A stretch of 30,786 nt of DNA. Source: JBHHZI01 sp046757965. GTDB taxonomy: Bacteria; Acidobacteriota; Polarisedimenticolia; SMYD01. The DNA lies in contig JBHHZI010000021.1 in NCBI GenBank assembly GCA_046757965.1, positions 1 through 30,786 on the forward strand, in the 5' to 3' direction. Position 1 is the first letter of the stretch. Each line of letters begins with the position of its first letter. The notes beneath the pieces are model-generated. The model worked only from the letters and a program-made list of their open reading frames with translations, was not told the origin of the DNA and ran no database searches. Positions 7,768-14,966 of this stretch are shown piece by piece. A program made the translations under genes and the position numbers.

Positions 7768-7962
7768 ATGTCCAGACAGATTGCCAGCTTGCTGCGCGGC
7801 CTTTCTTCTCTCCTGTCCCGCCGCACCCCGGTCGAGCCCGGAGAGCGCGTGCGGCGTCGGATCACCATTCCAGTGATGCTGGGCTCCGAATGGCACGTCT
7901 TCCCTGCTTCGGTCACCGTGCCGGTGCGTGTGAACCGGTCGTCTCGTCGCGGCATGATCTAG
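7768..7962 (+). CDS. Small basic protein, 64 residues, unknown
   Basis: I do not recognise a family. The case for a real gene is the ribosome site AAAGGAGG 5 nt before the ATG, the best in the window. The product is strongly basic, with Arg-rich stretches (SLLSRRTPVEPGERVRRRI), a hydrophobic middle (TIPVMLGSEWHVFPASVTVPV) and an Arg-Arg end. It lies alone on the plus strand in a gap of about 540 nt between two minus-strand genes. A minus-strand ORF overlaps it (7611-7955) but has no ribosome site or family. Confidence 0.5.
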   Translation: MSRQIASLLRGLSSLLSRRTPVEPGERVRRRITIPVMLGSEWHVFPASVTVPVRVNRSSRRGMI

Positions 7963-7993
7963 CCGGGTGGTGGAGGCAGCCCAGGCGGCCGTG

Positions 7994-9406
7994 TCACCGC
8001 GAGCGGACCTGCACCACCACCGGAATGTCTTGCCGCCGGTACAGACAGGCGCCGTGCACCCCCTCGCAGACGTAATACAGCGCGTAGGCCGGCACGGAGA
8101 CGGTGCCTGAGGCATTCTTCGGGACACGGCACTCGAACTCCACCTCCCGGACCTCCTCGCTCACGGCCTCCGGCGGGCCGGGGACGGTGATGCGGCGCGC
8201 ATCCACACTCCAGCCTGTCGGCGGCTCGACCCAGACGACCATCTCCTCGGCCTCGTTGTTCCAGTGCGCTCGCCGGGCCGGGTCCGGTCGCATGACCAGG
8301 TGCACGCGCGCCGCCGCGCCGGCCTCGATCGATGCCGGCACGACGGTCTGTTCGATGGTCACGAAGCCTTCCTCGTCCCGCTGGATGCGTCCCGCCGGGT
8401 CCGGATTGGCGGCGTCGGCTGCGGCTGCCTCGAACGTCCGGGCGGGCCGGGCGATCTCGGCCCCATGGGGCTCGACCTCCAGCGCCACGGGTGTCTCCCG
8501 CCGGGCGATGATCTGGGCCCTGGCGGTGGCCACCCAGTCATAAAAGGGGTACGGCTTGTTCAGACGCGGACCGTACTGCTGGATCCGGCGCCGCCAGATG
8601 TACTGGTTCGGGTCCGCATCCAGCGCCTCGCCCCACGCCGCGACCGCCGCGGCGAAGTCGCCGTCCCGGCGAATGGACGTGTCATAGCGCCGGCGGTACG
8701 CGACGCCGAGCCGGAAAGATGCCCTCCCCTCATCGGGATCGAGGGCGCGGGCCCGTCGGTACAGATCGATCGCCGTGTCCAGGCCTGGCTCACCGCCCCA
8801 GAGAAACGCGGCATCTGCCAGCGCGGACAGATCCGCTGCCCGACCGCTCTTCGCAGCGGCCTGCAGCGCGTGCCTGTCCGGCTGAGCTGGATGGCTCGGT
8901 GTGGGCAGCTGAGCATCGCCGGGAGACGTCGCCAGAAAGGCGTCGAAACTCGCTGTATCCGGCCGGATGGCGAACACCACCCCACGCTCGTCGATGAGAA
9001 CGGTCAACGGGACAACGCCGACATCGAGCAGGTCCAGCGAGTCGACCATGAGCGGCCAGCCCATCTCCTTCCACTGCATGAAGAGGCGCGCCCGGTCCGG
9101 ATGCTGTTCCTGGAGGATGCCCAGCATCTGGATGCGTCCGTCGTCCTGGAGCTTGCGGGTCCGTTCGTGCCACCCGGGCACGTGCACGCGGCAGCCGGCT
9201 CACCACGAGGCGAAGACATGCAGCACCACCTTCCGGCCGAGGTACTCGTCGAGGGATGTGGGGTGGGCATCCTCCGCCGCCGGCAGGACGAGAGCTGGGA
9301 AGGGCTGGCCCACCTGGATCTGACCCATGCCTCCGGCGAGTGCCGGGCCTGCGAGCAGCGACGAGACGATGAGCAGCGGCATGCTGCGATGGCGGGACTG
9401 ATTCAT
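7994..9406 (-). CDS. Exported thioredoxin-like selenoprotein, UGA (Sec) at codon 69
   Basis: The reading frame has 470 codons with a single in-frame TGA at 9200-9202. A GGGGAGG site lies 8 nt before ATG 9406. Residues 1-24 are a signal peptide (LLIVSSLLAGPALA). The redoxin/TlpA-like domain has IQVGQPFPALVLPA, then RKVVLHVFASW-U-A-G-C-R, so the TGA falls exactly on the first cysteine of the W-C-x-x-C motif, giving U69-x-x-C72. Further typical blocks after the TGA are LQDDGRIQMLGILQ, WPLMVDS and DVGVVPLTVLIDERG, which contains the cis-Pro. A middle helical TPR-like part follows (GLDTAIDLYRRARALDPDEG). The C-terminal beta domain ends with YYVCEGVHGACLYRRQDIP, resembling the DsbD-alpha cysteine pair. 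The role is probably periplasmic thiol-disulfide or peroxide chemistry. The alternative is a nonsense mutation or sequencing error in a TGC or TGT codon. Confidence 0.8.
9166..9182 (-). promoter_or_regulatory. Candidate bacterial SECIS hairpin
   Basis: In the mRNA, 17 nt after the UGA, CGUGCC (positions 18-23 after UGA) pairs perfectly with GGCACG (29-34). The 5-nt loop is CGGGU, with G at loop position 2. A lower CCG/CGG stem can add support. Bacterial SECIS elements lie just downstream of the Sec codon within the coding region and have a small apical loop with a G near its 5' side, about 16-37 nt from UGA. This hairpin fits those rules. Confidence 0.6.
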
Positions 9407-9528
9407 GACTCAGACCTCCCCGTACGGTCGAACCCCCCAGCCCATGATACCCCAGGCGCCGATTCGAGAGTGCGTCGCTCCACGGCCTTCATGACCGGAC
9501 CTCCTGGCGGCCCGCGATATGATCGGTC

Positions 9529-10458
9529 TCAGTCCGACTGGATCGCGAAGCTGCCGCGACGACGATTCCGGCCCAGTTCGAATGGATTGACGAGGGGCGA
9601 GTAGGTCGCCTCGAGCTGGTCGCGATACGGCTCGAGAGAGTTCCCGATGGCCGGCGGCAACTCGGTGCTCCATGGCACACCCACCTCGTGGTCCTCCATC
9701 TTCCTGATCTCGGCTGCGAGCCGGGTTGCCCATCCGGTGTTTTCTGCCGTTTCATCGAGCGCGTCGAGCTGATTGCGGAGAATGGCGAGGACGGTCCGGC
9801 GGACCTGCTCCTTCAGGGCTCCTGTCCCCTGTCGCCTGGAACGGTCCTGTCGCCCTTCACCGGAGCCGTCCGACGGCTCGATGTTGAGGGAGAACGGCTC
9901 ATCATCGTCCTCGAGTCCCTCCACCCGCACGTTGTCCGGTCCATCGTCGGGCGAGTGGTGCAGCAGGGAGTAGTAGGCCAGCACGTAGACAAAGGTGTAC
10001 TCACCCATCCCCAGATCGTGATCGAGCAGGGCCTGGTTGCGGGCGGCGAAGAAGTCGCCCATGGTGCCGGCCAGCCGCATGGCCGACCCTCCGATGTGCC
10101 AGACGGAGGCCAGCTTCTCGAGGAACGGCTTGTCGTGCAACTCCCTGGCCGCGTCTTCCGTCACCGGCAGGGCACTGAAATTTGTCCGTAGAGCTGTTCG
10201 AGCCGGGTCGGTTGCCGTGCGCACCGCCAGGAACGCGGTCATCGTTGATGGGCTGATGGCGCCGTCCGCCGCCGGCACGAAGGCCTCCGCCGGCCCGTGA
10301 CGCGCCTCGATCTGCTGGCGGACGTCGATGGCCTCGTTGAAGCCTGCCATCGTGCCGCGTACCCACATGACGCCGCCCACACCGGAGATGACGGCAAGCA
10401 GGAGCAGCCCTCCACAGCCGATGCCGCAGCCGACCAGGATCTTGTTTGTCTTCGCCAT
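9529..10458 (-). CDS. Membrane-anchored protein of unknown function, 309 residues
   Basis: I recognise no family. ATG 10458 follows GAGGA at 7 nt. Residues 8-32 form one membrane segment (ILVGCGIGCGGLLLLAVISG), leaving about 275 residues outside, probably periplasmic. The exterior part is helical in look. It contains YTFVYVLAYYSLLHHSPDD and an acidic loop followed by a basic linker (SGEGRQDRSRRQGTGALKEQ), and ends with FELGRNRRRGSFAIQSD. It lies 122 nt upstream of the thioredoxin-like gene on the same strand, so joint transcription is possible but not proven. Confidence 0.75.
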   Translation of the reverse strand: MAKTNKILVGCGIGCGGLLLLAVISGVGGVMWVRGTMAGFNEAIDVRQQIEARHGPAEAFVPAADGAISPSTMTAFLAVRTATDPARTALRTNFSALPVTEDAARELHDKPFLEKLASVWHIGGSAMRLAGTMGDFFAARNQALLDHDLGMGEYTFVYVLAYYSLLHHSPDDGPDNVRVEGLEDDDEPFSLNIEPSDGSGEGRQDRSRRQGTGALKEQVRRTVLAILRNQLDALDETAENTGWATRLAAEIRKMEDHEVGVPWSTELPPAIGNSLEPYRDQLEATYSPLVNPFELGRNRRRGSFAIQSD

Positions 10459-10698
10459 GTCAGGTTCCTCATCCGGCGCGGTGGTTCCCACCGGCGACCG
10501 ATGCGGCCAAGCGGTTCACCTGATCCGAACGCACCAGCCGGGTTCGTGGTTCCCGGGGCGACGGGGTGGCGCGCCCCGAGAGCAGAGCCTGATGCACGCA
10601 GACGCGATACGCCTCAGCCTGCTGACCCGACGAGCCTCCTCCGGTTCTCTCGTGACCTGGGTGCATGTGCTCGTTCCCGAACCTGGGCTCGCGGCCTG

Positions 10699-11130
10699 TC
10701 ACTCCAGGGCGCACTGCAGGGGCAGGCCGATTTCCGGGTCGAGACGCCGCCGCAGCGTTCCGGCGAACAGGTCGAGATCGATCTCGAGTGTGGCGCCGAC
10801 CTCCAGGCGGACCAGATGGCCGCCGGCCGCCGAGCCGTCGCGGCGGCACAGGGTCGTGTGCACGTGGACGATGGGTGCTCCGTCCTCACCCCGACCGATG
10901 TTGCCAACGAGCCCGGCGACCTCGGTGGGTTCGTTGATGTCGATCGGTTCGTAGCGCTTCCTGCGCAGGTCATAGAACGCCACCTGGGCGGTCCGGGCGG
11001 CTCCGATACCCCGCAGCGCCGCGGCGCCGATCTCCTCGCGGGCGGCGAATGATGTCAGGGACTCCAGCGCTTCCTCGCCCAGCTCCAGGCGAAGAAAGTA
11101 CCGATCCGCGCGTACCTTGAAGACATACAT
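10699..11130 (-). CDS. PPC/DUF296-domain protein
   Basis: This single-domain protein of 143 residues has the plant and prokaryote conserved (PPC, DUF296) fold. An N-terminal YVFKVRADRYFLRLELGEEA leads into a helix-strand IGAAALRGIGAARTAQVAFYD. The metal-site pattern VHVHTTLCRRDGSAAGGHL (H-x-H and GGH) comes next, and the C-terminus is a beta strand (GATLEIDLDLF). Bacterial members are free-standing, trimeric and often zinc-binding, with unknown function; the domain without an AT-hook is not by itself evidence for DNA binding. Start: ATG 11130 begins right at the domain; ATG 11142 adds four residues. No clear ribosome site is present for either. Confidence 0.85.
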   Translation of the reverse strand: MYVFKVRADRYFLRLELGEEALESLTSFAAREEIGAAALRGIGAARTAQVAFYDLRRKRYEPIDINEPTEVAGLVGNIGRGEDGAPIVHVHTTLCRRDGSAAGGHLVRLEVGATLEIDLDLFAGTLRRRLDPEIGLPLQCALE

Positions 11131-11365
11131 GGACGCCCCCATGTCGAGACAAGGGGGCCATTCTCTCACAGATGCCTCCGGCCTGGCGATGTCTTCATGC
11201 TTCGATCGGCTCCCGGGAGCCGGACCGGGGTTGACGGCCAGATGCTGCATCGCGACGCGGACCAGGGACCGGCGCCGGGATGCGGGAAGAGGCCGTCGGC
11301 GAACGCTTGTCTCGCCACCGGGTGGTGCACGGCGACGGCCGGCAGGGTCGACGACCTGATCTGAC

Positions 11366-12451
11366 TCAGTCGACGGCGTAATCGTCCCCGTAGTACTTGG
11401 CCGTGGTGCGGGTGTGAAACTCGATGGCGCGGATGGGCGGATACTTCGGGTCGGGAAGACCGGCCAGCACCTCGAGAAGTTCATCCTCCCGCAGGTAGAC
11501 GTTCATCGGCAGCGAGATGCGCACCGTGTTGCGCAGGGCCGCATCTTGCGGCTGGCTGACCCGGTGGGTGGTGGACGGCAGGATATCGTTGCTGATGCGC
11601 TGCATGTAGTCGCCGGTGTTGAGGATGATGGTTCCCGGGGGAGCCTGGAGACGGACCCAGCTCATGTTGCGCCGGTTGAGCGCCTGCAGTCCCTCGACCC
11701 GTGGAGCCGGCAGCAGCGTGAACATGGTGACGTCCTCGTGGCCGAGCAGACGTCCCGCCCCGGAAGCGGTACGGGCTGCCTCCACCGGGGGGTAATAGTT
11801 GAGGCGGATGGCGAACTTGGGACCGGTGAGACGTTCATCATATAGATGAGGGTCGGAGCCCAGGGATGTCAGCATCGCCTGCATGATCGGCAGGATCAGC
11901 TTCTCCTGCGCGAGGTAGACCTGTCGCAGGTCGGCCTCGGCGGCGGTGTCCGGCCAGAACGCGGCGACATCGCACGGCTGTTGGCGACCGTCGGCGAGAT
12001 CGAACGCGCGGCGGCCGAACACCCACCCTTCCACCAGATCGGGATGAATGTCGGTGGTCTCCTCGATGGGGAAATAGCCCTCGTTCACCGAGCCGTGGCG
12101 CCGGGCGGCGAAGCCCATCTTCTCATCGAGGGTGTGCGCCTCGAAGATGCGCTGCGCGGCGGCCTCGGCACGGGAGTAGATGCCCGGGTCGATGCCGTGA
12201 CCCGAGAGGATCGCAAAGCCGATCTCCCGGAGCCCCCGGCCGAGCTCTTCGGCGAACCGGGCCGGTGCCGCCGGGTCACCATCCAGCACCCCGCTGATGT
12301 CGCAGGTGCGGACCTGGAACTCCTCGTCGAACTCCTCGGCGCCGTCGGCCTCCGCGAAGCGATAGGTCTGTTTCTTCTCGACCTGGTCGTACCGGAGGTA
12401 GTCCCGGTTGGTGGCGTCGATTCCTTCTTTCTTGGTCTTGCGGGCGTTCAT
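11366..12451 (-). CDS. 2-oxoglutarate/Fe(II) oxygenase, isopenicillin N synthase-like
   Basis: The 361-residue protein shows the full active site of the IPNS/2OG-FeII superfamily. Iron ligands are H238 and D240 (GHEDVTMFTLL) and H296 (PSTTHRVSQP), and R311-x-S313 (RISLP) binds the 2-oxoglutarate carboxylate. An N-terminal DIOX_N-type helix pair (ELGRGLREIGFAILSGHGID) and LNYYPP complete the match. Such enzymes hydroxylate, desaturate or cyclise small molecules at the expense of O2 and 2-oxoglutarate; the substrate cannot be told here. ATG 12451 has GGAGG at 7 nt. It lies 163 nt downstream of the phosphatase-like lipoprotein and FAD oxidase genes on the same strand, so a shared oxidative pathway is possible but unproven. 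Confidence 0.9.
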   Translation of the reverse strand: MNARKTKKEGIDATNRDYLRYDQVEKKQTYRFAEADGAEEFDEEFQVRTCDISGVLDGDPAAPARFAEELGRGLREIGFAILSGHGIDPGIYSRAEAAAQRIFEAHTLDEKMGFAARRHGSVNEGYFPIEETTDIHPDLVEGWVFGRRAFDLADGRQQPCDVAAFWPDTAAEADLRQVYLAQEKLILPIMQAMLTSLGSDPHLYDERLTGPKFAIRLNYYPPVEAARTASGAGRLLGHEDVTMFTLLPAPRVEGLQALNRRNMSWVRLQAPPGTIILNTGDYMQRISNDILPSTTHRVSQPQDAALRNTVRISLPMNVYLREDELLEVLAGLPDPKYPPIRAIEFHTRTTAKYYGDDYAVD

Positions 12452-12614
12452 CGAAATCCTCCCGGTCGAGTATCGTTTCCGGTGGCGGCTGAATGTGGCT
12501 GTTGCCGCCGGTGTCTTGCTGGCCGCCGACAGGCTTCACCACCGGGAGGTACGCGTGCCGGTATCGTGCGGACCGGCGTGGTCCGGCGCCGGCCGGGCCA
12601 CGCCGTGTGCCTGG

Positions 12615-13220
12615 TCAGTCTGTCGACTCCTCCGCTTCGACGTCGCTCAGCCCCAGCTTCCGGCGAACCACCGGCTCGAGTCTCGTCAGCCCGGCCGACA
12701 ATCCGAAGTTCAGGGCCTCCGGGGCGTCCTTCCCGTCGATCTCATGCGCCTTCAGCGCCAGCAGGGCGCCGACCCGGTTGCTGCTGCCGCAGTACAGAAC
12801 CACCGGTTCGTCCCCGGCTTTCTCCAGGGTGTCCGCCAGCTCGCGGGCGTGCTCGCTGGTGACGCCGGCTGCTCCGGCCACCGGCAGGCGCACGAAATCG
12901 ATGCCGTGCTCTGCCGCGTACGCCTCCTCCCATCCGGCGCCGTTCTCGCCGGCCTCTCTCAGGCTGACGAAATGGCGGTATCCGAGCTGCTCGAGAGCGG
13001 CGAGCTGTGACTCGGTGAGTTGCCCGGCGGTCAGCAGGCCCGGTGCCGGGACCCGGACGTTCTTGATCGCCAGGGCTGCCACGGATGGTGGAAGGGTTGT
13101 CACCTCGGGTGCCGCCGGTCCCGTGGCAGCCTCGGCAATGGCGGGCGTGGTTCTGTCGGCGGCCGGTCCGCAGGCCATCACGGCGAGTGCGGCAGGCAGC
13201 ACACTGAGGGTCCGTTTCAT
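12615..13220 (-). CDS. DUF442/BLH-type phosphatase-like lipoprotein
   Basis: ATG 13220 follows AAGGAG at 7 nt and opens a signal sequence with a lipobox-like VMAC (Cys17), so the product is probably a lipoprotein. The domain (about residues 60-175) matches the beta-lactamase-hydrolase-like / DUF442 fold of the tyrosine-phosphatase superfamily: GLLTAGQLTESQLAALEQLG, HFVSLREAGENGAG, GIDFVRLPVAG and the loop VVLYCGSSNRVGALLA. C144 and R149 form the CX4R phosphate loop usual for this family. Close relatives are found with sulfur-transfer or persulfide dioxygenase proteins, and their substrates are largely unknown. It starts 43 nt after the FAD oxidase stop, so the two are likely co-transcribed. 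An exported lipoprotein version is less common. Confidence 0.85.
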   Translation of the reverse strand: MKRTLSVLPAALAVMACGPAADRTTPAIAEAATGPAAPEVTTLPPSVAALAIKNVRVPAPGLLTAGQLTESQLAALEQLGYRHFVSLREAGENGAGWEEAYAAEHGIDFVRLPVAGAAGVTSEHARELADTLEKAGDEPVVLYCGSSNRVGALLALKAHEIDGKDAPEALNFGLSAGLTRLEPVVRRKLGLSDVEAEESTD

Positions 13221-13263
13221 GGTCGATCTCCTTCCGTGGGGTGTTCTCGGGTCGGTCTGTTTC

Positions 13264-14730
13264 TCATTCTCGTGATTCCTCGCCGTTTTCGGCGAACCGC
13301 GCACGGGAGGTGTCTCGCAGGGCCGGAGAGCCGGCGGCCCCGTCGGGAGCGAGGATCTTCTCCGGGTTCATGATGCCGAGGGGATCCAGGGCCAGCTTGA
13401 TGGCCCGCATCGCGCCGACGGCCCCGGCCCCGTGTTCTGCCTCCATGTACTGTCTCTTGCCCAGCCCCACGCCATGCTCGCCGGTGCAGGTGCCCCCGAG
13501 CGCCAGCGCTCGCTCGACCAGCCGGTCGTTCAGCCGCCGCGCCTCGTCGATCTCCTCCGGCCGGTCCGGGTCGACGAGAATGGCGAGATGGAAGTTGCCA
13601 TCTCCGACATGTCCGACCAGAGGGGCGATCAGAGAGCCGGCCCGCAGATCTTCCTGGGTCTCCAGAATACACTGCGTCAGACGCGAGATCGGCACGCAGA
13701 CATCGGTCACCCAGCCCTTGCACCCGGGCCGCAGGGCCAGTGCCGCATAGTACGCCTCGTGGCGGGCGCGCCACAGACGGGTCCTCTCCTCCGGCCGGGT
13801 GGACCATTCGAGTTCACCGCCGCCGTGGTCGGCGGCCAGGGCGCCGAACTCGCCGGCCTGTTCCTCCACCCCGGCCGGCGAGCCGTGAAACTCGAGAAAG
13901 AGTGTCGGACGGACCGCGTGGTCGAGATGAGCATGACGATTCACCGCATCGATCTGCACCTCATCGAGAAGTTCGATGCGTGCCACCGGGATGCCGGACT
14001 GGATGGTGGCGATGACCGTGTCCACCGCGGAGGCCATGTCGGTGAACGCCACCACGGCCGCCGAGATCGCCTCCGGCACACCGTGGAGGCGCAGGGTGAC
14101 CTCGGTGATCACGCCGAGCGTGCCCTCGGCCCCCACGAACAGGTGGGTGAGATCGTATCCAGCGGCGGACTTGCGGGCGCGGCGAGCCGTGCGGATCGGC
14201 GTGCCGTCCGGCAGCACCACCTGGAGCGCCAGCACGTTCTCCCGCATGGTGCCGTAGCGCACGGCATTGGTGCCGCTCGCCCGGGTGGAGGCCATGCCCC
14301 CGAGGGTTGCATCCGCACCGGGATCGACCGAGAAGAACAACCCCGTGTCGCGCAGGTGGCGGTCGAGCTGCTTGCGGGTGACGCCGGCCTGCACCGTGAC
14401 GTCGAGATCCTCGCCGTGCACGGCCAGAACCTGGTTCATCCGGGTCAGATCGATGGAGAGGCCGCCCCGCCGGGCCATCAGATGTCCCTCCAGCGAGGTC
14501 CCGGCCCCGAACGGGATGATCGGCACCCGATGCGCCGCACAGGTGCGCACGATCTCTGCGACCTCCTCGACCGACCCGGGAAAGCACACGGCCTCCGGCA
14601 CCTCCGGCGTATGCCACGATTCGTCCTTGCCGTGGTGTTCGCGGACGGCCCGCGCGGTGGTGAAACGCGAACCCAGCAACCCGGAGAGGTGTGCGAAGGC
14701 TGCGTCTGACTGGGGTCGATGTGCCGGCAT
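13264..14730 (-). CDS. FAD-linked oxidase, GlcD / D-lactate dehydrogenase type
   Basis: The protein has 488 residues from ATG 14730 (ATG 14751 adds seven). The frame is open far upstream, but homology begins here. The FAD-binding PCMH domain shows PEAVCFPGSVEEVAEIVR, PFGAGTSLEGH (73-83), DPGADATLGGMAST and LFVGAEGTLGVITE. The C-terminal FAD-oxidase domain has the substrate and metal histidine motifs GHVGDGNFHLAIL and GEHGVGLGKRQYM, then the usual end ALDPLGIMNPEKIL. These flavoproteins oxidise 2-hydroxy acids such as D-lactate or glycolate and pass electrons to quinone or cytochrome c at the inner membrane. No separate GlcE or GlcF gene is nearby, which favours a single-subunit D-lactate dehydrogenase-like enzyme. 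It leads the run with the DUF442 lipoprotein. Confidence 0.9.
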   Translation of the reverse strand: MPAHRPQSDAAFAHLSGLLGSRFTTARAVREHHGKDESWHTPEVPEAVCFPGSVEEVAEIVRTCAAHRVPIIPFGAGTSLEGHLMARRGGLSIDLTRMNQVLAVHGEDLDVTVQAGVTRKQLDRHLRDTGLFFSVDPGADATLGGMASTRASGTNAVRYGTMRENVLALQVVLPDGTPIRTARRARKSAAGYDLTHLFVGAEGTLGVITEVTLRLHGVPEAISAAVVAFTDMASAVDTVIATIQSGIPVARIELLDEVQIDAVNRHAHLDHAVRPTLFLEFHGSPAGVEEQAGEFGALAADHGGGELEWSTRPEERTRLWRARHEAYYAALALRPGCKGWVTDVCVPISRLTQCILETQEDLRAGSLIAPLVGHVGDGNFHLAILVDPDRPEEIDEARRLNDRLVERALALGGTCTGEHGVGLGKRQYMEAEHGAGAVGAMRAIKLALDPLGIMNPEKILAPDGAAGSPALRDTSRARFAENGEESRE

Positions 14731-14966
14731 CCGGACGTGTCCTGTCCCCATTCTGCCACACCCTGAACCCGCCGCGGGGCGGGCCCGTATCATGGCCGTG
14801 AGTGCGACCAAGCAGGCCGCGAAAGCAGGCGGCAGGGTCCACCTCGCGGAGCGTGACACGGTGGGGGTAACGTGTGCCGACGGCGGCCACGCGAGGCGAC
14901 ATCGGTGGTCCGCGAACGATGTATGGCCGCACGGGGAAGCAGGACAAGCGCGCCCGCGGGCGCCGG

